From assembly GCF_031143425.1 (NCBI RefSeq), contig NC_090450.1, positions 215,275,442 to 215,339,441 of the forward strand: a stretch of DNA of 64,000 bases. Reading direction: 5' to 3'. Below, piece after piece: positions 55,351-64,000 of this stretch. The stretch's first letter is position 1; each line of letters opens with the position of its first letter. Source of the DNA: Pleurodeles waltl (lineage: Eukaryota; Chordata; Amphibia; Caudata; Salamandridae). The position numbers were made by a program, and so were the translations under genes. Under the pieces are notes generated by a model. It was not told where the DNA came from. It searched no databases and saw only the letters and a program-made list of their open reading frames with translations.

Positions 55351-58140
55351 ATGTAATGTTACATTTGTGACACAACTGAGATAGGCTGATTGCACCCACT
55401 TTGGTCTTGACGGTGTATGGGCACATGTGAGACATCATACTACTGCGGACCATGATCTGCTACTTCCTTAACATGATTTTAACTCTTGGCTGGCGCACTA
55501 GATGGCCATATGTGTGGCCTCCATATACGTATTTCACAAATTAGGCATGTTTGGCGTCAGGAGAGGATAGCAAGGTGTCGGACATAAGTACAATACCTCA
55601 ATGCCTATGGCTCAATGTGTGTGCATTGGCTACTAATGTAGTTGTTGACCCAGTGTGTGTGCATCACAAGATGCATTATTGAAAATATGCTTGTATGAAT
55701 GTGAAGTCAATGTGTCCTAACCTTAGATGCAAGTCAGTGTGGAAATGAGAGAGGACATGTGTTAGTCATATATTCAGCAACATCTGTTGTGTGAACTTCC
55801 AAGATTTTGGGTAACGTAGATACCACAAACGACAAAGAATGCACCGGATAGATGGCAGTCACTTGTTCATATCAATGGTCCAAAAGTTGCCCATCACATG
55901 TCCAGGAAATTTGGAAACTGCTTCCAAGGCACTTGTTGGTGAACCCATCGTGGGTCAGGCACATGAACAGACAAAGTGGGTACCATGTAATTGACACGTA
56001 AAGCCAAAGGTGACCCACAACTGTAATTTCCCCCCACAGTTGTGGTCATATGACTGAGCCACAACTCTCCTGTGGCAGTGGTGGACCAGCAGACGAGGCA
56101 GCACGTGGCCACATATTTCCAGTGATCAATTGCACAGAGGTGTCTGGTTCATGTGTGTGGTCCAATATTGATCCTGTATATTTTTAGGGGTTTATGTTGT
56201 CACAGTTACGTCCAGGTCTCATCATGAGTCAGTGGTGGCTATTCCTGTATCTACTGAGTATCCTTCAGAGATCAATGGAAGTAAAGCCAATGAGGACATG
56301 AGAACCTACATGGGGATGGTCCCACCCTGTCACTGCAGACATGTATTGAGACTGTCAACAGGGCAACCTTGGTGTGCTGTGTGAGATCATATCTCAGGAG
56401 TCATGTTCTGGCAGGTGTCATTACAACATTTGTACACAGGTTGGCCTGTAAAGTTCCCACTGCATCTGGGAACATCATACCCTCTGTGTTGATTAATCTT
56501 GCAGCTATTCAGCGAGCATAGGCCATCAATATGTTGTGAGCAATCTGATTCAGCGTGTGAACTGTCAGGGTCCTAACATGTGTGGGAATTTCATGCACAT
56601 TATCAGAGGTTGCTGGTTCTGCTGGAGGTACCATACCCAATCCCTGCATACGGCCCTGGTACACTGTCACACTTTGTCGTTCATGCATACATGAGACCCA
56701 GACAAGGGATAGGCCATGAGTTTGGTATTCCAAGACAAGTTTACAATGATGGTACAATTACAAAGCAGATGATTCTATACAATGTATTTGGGTATGCATT
56801 GAGGAAGCACCTGACAAAATACCCCAGAGGAATGTGAAGTTTGGGAAAGCAAGTGTGGTACATATGCAGCCGCAAGGAACCTTTAGGGTAGCGCACAGAC
56901 AGGTGCCAGTCAGGCTGACAGGATGTAGGGTTAGTCAAGATCCAGAAATTTCACAAGGTACATACTCAGTGGTCTGACTGACATTGGTCGGAGGGAGAAC
57001 AAGACAGTTGACATGGGAAACGGTGTTTGTCCTATGTTTTGGAAGGTGACACATAAACCCAAGGGCTGTGTTACACAGCTTATTTTCTAGCAATGCATAA
57101 CAGTGTATTTGATAAAATGGCAACTTCTATGCTGTTCCAAGCATCTGCAAGGGCAGTGCATGTACAAATGAGTGGTCTGCATGGAGATGCTCACAGGTGT
57201 GTGCTGCATCAGTTTCTCACAAGTCCTGTAGGTGAGATTTGAGTTCAAATGGCCAACAGTACCTTTCACATGGGAAGCTATCTACAGGTGATAACAGGGC
57301 TTAGAAACTACAAGCCAGTGTATTAATTGACCTGACGTCCATTCAGTCAGATGTACGATGACAACAGCATACCATAGGGAAGGGTGAAACACACTGGATT
57401 ACTATTGTTACTCTGTGTGTGGAGAGGAGGGAATATCTGGGTATACATATTACCATTCCAGGGACCTCTTCAGACATGTGGGGTGAGACCAGGAGCATGG
57501 GTGTGTCAAGAGTTACGAAATGAGCTGACATGTACATGGAATGTCATGTGGGCAATGCTTGTCATAGGTGTGGCACTTGTGCTGTCTATGTTCTGCTTAT
57601 ATGGAACTCTAGTCACAGATAGTCCTTGCAAAGATAGGTGCTGTACGACTTACTGCTGTCAAGGGTCTGGTCATACATTCCTGTTACCAATGCAATAGCA
57701 CATCCACTGCCTCATGTATGAGGCATTTTTTTTCCCTTATAGACTGATGGTGTCTTAGTTGCGTGCCATATGCTGCGATGAACCATATTGCCAACATGTA
57801 TGTGTGAAATAGGTGTGGTCCTCTACTATTGCCCTTCAAAGGTGAAATGTACAGGATGTATGTCATTTACAGTGTGTGTGTATGTGACTGTTGTGTAATA
57901 CGCATCACAATTGCTTTGGAACGTTCTGTGTCCTGATCAGTATATCAGCAATGCCCCATGAGGCTACACTGTTATTCTGATAGTTAAAGATAAAGATGAG
58001 CAAACATGATTACCCAGACCATGATATGGTGATTATCATCTGTGTTTATTTACATATGTTGCTACAGTGGTGATGGTGAGTTGTTTTAAAAGAAATTGTT
58101 CACAATATGTTGGTGCCTACACAATCCAGCAGCTCTGTTT
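55351..58140. other. Long interior stretch of Harbinger B, no gene recognised
   Basis: 2.8 kb with only short frames, balanced composition, and no repeats that I can see. It may be a spacer of the element or an eroded further insert. No TIR-like ends with a duplication were found in it. Confidence 0.5.
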
Positions 58141-58149
58141 TGTTGTTCC

Positions 58150-59812
58150 CCCTCATTTTGCAGGCCAGCATCCTCCTCTTCCTCCTCTTCAGGCATTTGT
58201 GACTCTGCTTCTAATAGAGGAATGTTCCTTCGTATGCAAATGTTGTGCAGGATGGCACATGTTTAAAATTATTTTACAGACCATTTCTGGTGAATATAGG
58301 AGGCTGCCACCAGTGATGTCGAGGCACCTGAATCTCGCCTTGAGGATGCCGAAGGTCCTCTCGACTATGGTGCGTGTCCTCCTATGTGCCTCATTGTAGG
58401 CACGCTCTGCTGCAGTGCTTGGGTTGCCAAATGGTGTCATAATCCATGACTAGATCCCATACCCCTGATCAGCTGAAAGAGAAAATGATTGGGATCATGT
58501 TGATATAGCGTGCCCCATTAATATCACCTTGCATGGCAGTAGTTGTCTTGTGTTGTCAGTGACTCTTTTGTGTTGTTGTGTTGATTGATAGGCTTCTAGG
58601 ATGTACTATCTGCATTGGGTTGTTTCCTTGGCTGAACGAGTGTTTGCCTGCTGACCGGTTGTCAGCAGTATATTTTGAGAATTGCAGTACAGTGTGCACT
58701 CCATAGCATTGTGACTTGTGATACAGGTGTTCCTGTGTCTTCACTGGGGGTGAGATGATAGTTCCATACGCAGATTCAAATTGACAGTGGTGGTAACACG
58801 TTAGCATCTATGTACCCTGGACATCCCATACCTTCAGACATATGCAATGGATTAATTTAAACATCAGTGAAACGCTTACATTTTGCAAGGTGACAATTAG
58901 CCAAACCTCTCCATACGTTGTGATCATTGACGTGTTGACATTAGACTGTACACTAATTTCAGATGTGTGACAGGTTCACTGCAGACCTATCAAACATGGC
59001 TAGCGGTATCATGACCTCAGTGTGTTCCTGTCCACATGTTGCTGTCGTGGTGTATGTGTTGTGTGTCCTAGAGGGTTGCTGTGCAGTGTGTATGTAAGTA
59101 GGTTTATGTACTTATCAACAAGCAGTCCATTGCCTTATCGTCCATCCTGGAAGTGATGATTGATGGTAGAGTGACGGAAGATGAATGAGTCATGGACACT
59201 CCCAGGATACTTTGCCACAATGTTGGTGATCAATCCTTGGTGATCGACAATGGCCTGCACATTGATGGAGTGTGTGTGCTTCCTGTTGCGGTAGAGGTGT
59301 TCAGTTGCAGCAGGTGGCACAAGGCGTACATGTGTGCAGTCAATGGCACCAAGGACATGTGGGAATCCATTAATGAGGTAAAACCCCTGTTTTGTCTCCT
59401 GCTGCTTCTGCTGTGTGTTTGGGAAGCAGATGTGGCGGGGTGTGAGTCCAATGATGGCATCCAGTACTCTGGGCAAGAAGGCAGAGAATGATGGCTGTGA
59501 TATTCAGGCAACCAGGGCACCAGTGCTTTGAAAGGAGCCACTTGCCAACATGTGAAGTACAGCTAGCAGCTTGGTTTCTGTTGGGATGGTGCGGGGTGTC
59601 AGCAAGGTGTATGCCAACTGTGGCTCTATGCTGCGCAGCAGCTGCTGAATGCCCTGCCAGTTCAGCCTGTACCTCTGGATGATGTCATGTTCCCTGAGGC
59701 CATGAAGGGTTGTTCTGGTGCGGAATATCCTCTCCTGCTTCTGCGCTGCCTTTGGTGTCCCTGCTGGTGATGTGGTAGCTGATGTTGTTGTTGCTGGGCT
59801 CTGCGTCTGCAT
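58150..59812 (-). pseudogene. Harbinger B DDE transposase, decayed
   Basis: Segments on the - strand follow in order: 59812-59504 (basic start, then YRLNWQGIQQLL and LHMLASGSFQSTG), 59476-59135 (RHICFP, then GAIDCTHVRLVPP with the first Asp, VHDSFIFRHS) and 58477-58189 (second Asp in DQGYGI, a TAG, then TIVERTFGILKARF with Glu). An intron probably lies between the last two (about 58480-59134), as in Harbinger C. An acidic Glu-rich tail follows in another frame to about 58150. GAIDCTH has Cys for the usual Gly next to the catalytic Asp. Several frame changes make it non-coding. Confidence 0.8.
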
Positions 59813-59924
59813 GCACGCTGGATGAGAAGCATCTCCAAGTCTCCCTTTTGCTGCTCTGCTGTTGCTTCTGTGTGTTCTGATTAAATACAGGTGTGTTTGC
59901 CCCTTTCTAACGCCTGCCCTGACC

Positions 59925-60233
59925 CAGGTGTTAATTTTTGATGCAAATCGGGCTGTGCGTCATTTTCCGCCTCCGCCTCCCGGCCGTGCTAGATTTTTGC
60001 CCGGAAGCATAAATACGACGCATGGCCGTTTACGTCTTTTTTTGGATGGGAATGCCTACCTTGCATATGATTAACGCAAGGCGGTTTCCCGCATCCAGAA
60101 AATGGCGCACATGGCGGGACTTTGTTGTCCGCGGGCTCGGGCATCAAAGTTTAAATATGGGGCAAGGTTTGCACCGATTGTGCGTCAAAATTTTTGATGC
60201 ACATTCGGCGCAGACGGAGTATAAATATGCCCC
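59925..60233. repeat. Right end of Harbinger B
   Basis: GC-rich subterminal zone with GTGCGTCATTTTCCG, ATACGACGCATGG, TTAACGCAAGGCGG and GCGTCAAAATTTTTGATGC, then the inverted end before CTA. Confidence 0.7.
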
Positions 60234-60479
60234 CTAGTGTTTCCTGCACAACACATCATTGGACAACAGTACAAGATTATTGATGTCCATAACTCTACTC
60301 AGTTCCTCCCCTTAGCTATAATTCATTTGAGTTGGGGTGGAGTTACTGGCCCTAAGCAGGTGGTAGTATCACCTAGCTTACCCATAGACTGTCTCTTAGG
60401 TAATGACCTAGAGACCTCAGGTTGGGCTGCGGTAGAGTTTAATACCCATGCAGCCATGCTGGGTATCCCTGAGAAATAG
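60234..60479 (+). pseudogene. pro: Protease of retrotransposon E, second part
   Basis: The frame after the CTA copy continues the protease: FPAQHIIGQQYKI, then CLLGNDLETSG, the conserved C-terminal LLG-D block. It ends at TAG 60477-60479. Without Harbinger B the phase of 43587-43589 and 60234 is continuous. Confidence 0.78.
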
Positions 60480-60500
60480 CTTCCTCTCATTTCAGCTGAA

Positions 60501-60767
60501 ATGAAAATGCAAAGGAGAGAAAAAAGCCTGAAAACTCAGGATCATTCTCCAACAATAGGTAAAAAGGGCATCAAAGTATCCCCTACCCACCCTGCCATTA
60601 AGGATACCATTCCTGTGGTGGGAGAAACCTCTCCTGCGGTGGCACCTGTACCAAGAGAACTATCAGCTAGCACAACTGTACTCCCTGAGGTGGAAGTACC
60701 TCTCTGTGGGATAACCAATATTGGTGAGAAAAAGTGCACCATTCTTTACATCCCCACAGGGAAGTAA
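60501..60767 (+). CDS. Short C-terminal frame of retrotransposon E, unknown
   Basis: An 88-codon frame after the protease is Lys-rich at first (KMQRREKS), then Pro/Val-rich. It may be the natural end of the gag-pro product behind a stop. No reverse transcriptase follows: 125 bp later the LTR begins. Confidence 0.4.
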   Translation: MKMQRREKSLKTQDHSPTIGKKGIKVSPTHPAIKDTIPVVGETSPAVAPVPRELSASTTVLPEVEVPLCGITNIGEKKCTILYIPTGK

Positions 60768-60876
60768 CCATACAGTGAATGATAAAGAGAGTAACCAATC
60801 TATAGCAGAGCTACTCTCCACTTATCACCACTTAGACAATAAAGACTCAACTGGCTAAGGTTAGCCTTACTGTCCT

Positions 60877-60891
60877 TCGTTTGGGGGGTTA
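60877..60891 (+). other. Polypurine-like tract of retrotransposon E
   Basis: TTTGGGGGGTTA lies immediately before the LTR start TGTAGG. G-rich rather than A/G-mixed, but in the right place. Confidence 0.5.
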
Positions 60892-63106
60892 TGTAGGAAG
60901 GTAGCCTCTTTCTAGCCTTGTTACCCCCACTTTTAGCCTGTTTGTGAGTATATGTCAAGGTGTTTTTACTGTCTCACTGGGACCCTGCTAGCCAGGACCC
61001 CAGTGTTCATAGTGGAAACCCTATTTCTCAGTGTGTTTTATATGTCTCACTGGGATCCTGCTAGCCAGGACCCCAGTGCTCATAGTTTGTGGCCTGAATG
61101 TGTTCCCTGTTTGGTGCCTAACTGTGTCACTGAGGCTCTGCTAACCAGAACCTCAGTGATTATGCTCTCTCTGCTTTTAAAATTGTTACTGCAGGCTAGT
61201 GACCATTTTCACCAATTCTGACTGGCACACTGAACACCCTTATAATTCCCTAGTATATGATACCTAGTCACCCAGGGTATTGGGGCTCCAGGATATCCCT
61301 GTGTGCTGCAGCATTTTGTTTGCCACCCATAGGGAGCTCAGACAATTCTTACACAGGACTGCCACTGCAGCCTGAGTGAAATAACGTCCACGTTATTTCA
61401 CAGCCATTTTACACTGCACTTAAGTAACTTTTAAGTCACCTCTATGTCTAACCCTCACTTAGTGAAGGTTAGGGTCAAAGTTACTAAGTGTGAGGGGACC
61501 GTGGCACTAGCCCACATTGTTCAGGGCAATTTCCCCAGACTTTGTTAGTGCGGGGACACCATTACACTTGTGCACTACATATAGGTCAATGCCTATATGT
61601 AGCTTCACAATGGTAACTCAAAATATGGTCATGTAACATGTCTAAGATCATGGAATTGTCCCCTCATGCCAAATCTGGTATTGGGGTGCCAATCCCATGC
61701 ATCCCCAGGGCTCTAGCATGGACCCCGGATACTGCCAAACTGGCTCTCTGGGGTTTTCACTGCAGCTACCGCTGCTGCCAACCCACAGACAGGCTTCTGC
61801 CCTCCTGGGGTCTGGGCAGCCCAGTCCCAGGAAGGCAGAACAAAGGATTTCCTTTGCGAGAGGGAGTTACACCCTCACACTTTGGAAATAGGTGTTAAGG
61901 GCTGGGGAGAAGTAGCCTCCCCCAGCCTCTGGAAATGCTTTGAAGGGCATTGCATAAGCCAGCCTACACTGCCTACACTGGTTCAGGGATCCCCCAGCCC
62001 CTGCTCTGGCGTGAAACTGGACAAAGGAAAGGGGAGTGACAACTCCCCTGTCCATCACCACCCCAGGGGTGGTGCCCAGAGCTCCTCCAAGGTGTCCCAG
62101 ACCTCTGCCATCTTGAATGCAGAGGTGTGAGGGCACAATGGAGGCCTCTGAGTGGCCAGTGCCAGCAGGTTATGTCAGAGACCTCTCCTGATAGGTACTT
62201 ACCTGGTTAGGTGGCCAATCCTCCTCTGAGGGCTATTTGGGGTCTCCCCTGTGGGTTTCTCTTGAGATAACGAATGCAAGAGCTCACCAGAGTTCCTCTG
62301 CATCTCCCTCTTCAACTTCTGCAAAGGATCAACCGCTGACTGCTCCAGGACACCTGCAAAACCACAACAAAGTTTCAAGACGACTACGAGCAACATTTTA
62401 TCGCCTAATCCTGCCGGCTTTCTCGACTGTTTCCTGGTGGTGCATGCTCCGAGGTTTGACTGCCTTCAGTGCTTTGCAGTCAGTTGTTGCCTTTGCAGAA
62501 TCCCCTATCTCGACTTCACTGTCTTTCTGGGGTAGTAGGGTAACTTTACTCCTACTTTTCAGGGTCTTGGGGTGGGGTATCTTGGACACCCTTAGTGTTT
62601 TCTTGCACTCCCAGTAACTCTATACACACTACACTAGGCCTGGGATCCATTCATGGTTCGCATTCCACTTTTGGAGCATATGCTTTGTGTTGCCCCTGGG
62701 CCTATTGTCTCCTATTGCATCCTATTGTTTTCTACAGGGTTTGCACTACTTTTCTAACTGTTTGCTTACCTTATTTTGTTCTGTGTGTATATTTTGTGTA
62801 TTTTACTTACCTCCTAAGGGAGTATATCCTCTGAGATACTTTTGGCATATTGTCACTAAAATAAAATACCTTTATTTTTAGTAACTCTGAGTATTGTGTT
62901 TCTCCATGATATATTGCTATATGATATAAGTGGTATAGTAGGAGCTTTGCATGTCTCCTAGTTGAGCCTAAGCTGCTCTGCTATTGGCTACGTCTATCAG
63001 CCTAAGCTGCTAGAACACTACTAATCTACTAATAAGGGATAACTGGACCTGGCACAAGGTGTAAGTACCATCAGGTACCCACTTTAAGCTAGGCCAGCCT
63101 CCTACA
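60892..63106 (+). repeat. 3' LTR of retrotransposon E (2215 bp)
   Basis: It matches 38648-41679, with the same tandem 70-75 bp units near its start and AATAAAATACC near 62857. It lacks about 820 bp found in the 5' LTR. The break lies at CTTCA (about 62464), and the same five bases flank the missing piece in the other LTR (40217-40221 and 41042-41046). Confidence 0.88.
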
Positions 63107-63296
63107 GGCGGTCTACTGGGGTGGTGCTGCTACTGGCAGCAGTGCCACCATACCGTTGTCTGCTGCCATGACCGTAGCCGGAATTCCGCCAGCCTTCTGG
63201 CGGAATTCCGGCTACTGTCATAATATGGCAGTCGGCTGGCGGCTGGTGCCGTGGCATTAGGCGTCATTTACCAATTATGTCATAATGAGGGCCTAA

Positions 63297-64000
63297 TTTA
63301 TTCAAACACTGTAAAGTCAAACCATACCACCACACCATAAAAGCTGATTTCAAATCAGTTAACACAACAAGCAGGTATAGCTCTTTGCTTTATCTCCATC
63401 TATTTTAAAGGAGACACCTGTGGTAGTCAGAGATGTACATGGGTAAATGGAATAACCCTTAAAAAAACCTATGGAAGCAAGATTGTCCAGGGAAATAGAA
63501 TGATCATAAAAAAAAATGAATGATGCTGCTGATATGTCTGCAGTGCACCCCAACCAGGGACAGATGAAATTGTACACCTAAAGAAACTGAATGCTACAGT
63601 GCTGCTGTGGGCTTATGTTAGATGGATGGATGGATCAAGTCAAAATGCAGAATTAAATAAATACTAGAAAGAATCAAAAATGTTTTACAAATTACAAAAA
63701 TGAATAAATCAATCACTAGATTTAGAAATTTTAGATGCAGCTCGAGGTGTGCTCCTGAGCAGCACTGTTTTTGCAAAGTCTTGTTCGCGGTCACTAGTGG
63801 CCTGGGGAGAAAAACCAAATCCTCACACTCATGAACAAACGCTGCACCGCATTTGGCTAGCAGAATTCCAGAACTCCATGCTACTATGTGCAGAGCTGAC
63901 TGCCCAAATTCCCAAAATTCCACAGGCAGAGCAAAGTTCTGTGCCTGGGCCTACCTATAAGTACTATCATATTGCATGCACTGACAATATGCTGATAACA
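63297..64000. other. Unique-looking flank, nothing recognised
   Basis: A/T-rich text with a GATGGATGGATGGATC simple run at 63620-63635 and no frame longer than about 100 codons. No gene, RNA or repeat end is apparent. Confidence 0.5.

Larger units (their letters stand above)
43590..60233. mobile_element. Harbinger B: 16.6-kb PIF/Harbinger transposon with three genes
   Basis: The ends GGGCCATATTTATAC and, inverted, GGGGCATATTTAT are flanked by CTA (43587-43589 and 60234-60236). It contains a two-exon Myb/SANT-like gene (+), a three-exon Myb/SANT-like gene (-), a transposase (-), and Harbinger C inside an intron. Without C it is about 12.9 kb, very long for the superfamily. All genes carry stops or frameshifts. 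It sits in the protease of retrotransposon E, whose coding phase is kept on either side. Confidence 0.87.
38648..63106 (+). mobile_element. LTR retrotransposon E: gag-protease only, with very long LTRs
   Basis: Two long direct repeats (38648-41679 and 60892-63106) start TGTAGGAAGGTAGCC and end CAGCCTCCTACR. Between them lie a primer site, a SCAN-like gag with one knuckle, a protease, and a short unknown frame, followed by a G-rich purine tract. There is no reverse transcriptase, RNase H or integrase. Without Harbinger B the internal part is only about 2.6 kb, so the element must be moved by another element's Pol. The candidate 5-bp flanks are GGCCG (38643-38647) and GGCGG (63107-63111), one mismatch. 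LTR divergence by eye is several percent. Confidence 0.82.
37879..63293. mobile_element. GC-rich hairpin element D, split by an LTR retrotransposon
   Basis: The ends GGAGGTCATTATGAC and, inverted, GGCCCTCATTATGAC are flanked by the 3-bp duplication TAA (37876-37878 and 63294-63296). Only 37879-38647 and 63107-63293 belong to it, about 956 bp. Both parts contain hairpins, such as TTGGCGGTTTGG paired with its complement at 37970-37998 and an EcoRI-centred palindrome at 63179-63212. The ends are close to those of the MITE at 34114. It is a non-autonomous PIF/Harbinger-type element without genes. Confidence 0.82.

Noticed and set aside
1..64000. tRNA, rRNA or tRNA-derived SINE genes
   Set aside because: I looked for A/B-box-like pairs and cloverleaf arms near repeat ends and saw none that I could defend by eye.

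Overview
The window looks like a piece of a very large, repeat-dense vertebrate genome, most likely a salamander or newt. No convincing single-copy host gene is visible. Nearly all recognisable coding sequence belongs to transposable elements, most of them decayed. The element mix (long three-gene PIF/Harbinger transposons with Myb/SANT-like proteins, a Mag-like Ty3/gypsy element, a gamma/epsilon-like endogenous retrovirus, a SCAN-like gag-pro LTR element, and GC-rich hairpin MITEs) fits a urodele. That taxonomic assignment is inference and was not tested by search.

The layout is two 'Russian dolls' side by side. Doll 1 (about 6701-36074) is a Mag-like Ty3/gypsy retrotransposon on the + strand. 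Harbinger element A (7330-30879, TSD TAT) landed in it exactly at the gag start codon. Harbinger A was then hit by an endogenous retrovirus on the - strand (9968-24692, 4-bp TSD GCTG), which cut the C-terminal coding end of the A transposase. The retrovirus itself carries a short LINE tail in its 5' LTR (24071-24433, 12-bp TSD) and about 1 kb of foreign DNA inside pol. A 630-bp chain-of-hairpins MITE (34114-34743, TSD TAT) separately interrupts the Mag-like integrase.

Doll 2 (37879-63293) is a GC-rich hairpin element with TSD TAA. It is split by a gag-pro LTR retrotransposon with 2.2-3.0 kb LTRs (38648-63106). The protease of that element is split by the 16.6-kb Harbinger B (43590-60233, TSD CTA), and Harbinger B carries the 3.7-kb Harbinger C (50378-54123, TSD TCA) inside an intron of one of its genes.

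The most interesting biology is in the Harbinger elements. Elements A and B each carry a transposase plus two different Myb/SANT-like genes, one with two exons and one with three. Splice phases are compatible at every junction I could check. Element C has the simpler set of one transposase and one two-exon Myb/SANT gene. Each element has its own subterminal motif (GGCGGT in A, GCGTCAAA in B, TTGCGAW in C). In A and B the same motif class recurs in the internal region upstream of the second Myb-like gene. I infer a self-recognising DNA-binding system, possibly self-regulating.

The stretches 1-6700, 36075-37875 and 63297-64000 hold dispersed or degenerate repeats and nothing I can identify as a gene. 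Several coding breaks are single-base changes, some in homopolymer runs, so base-level assembly error should be kept in mind beside genuine decay.
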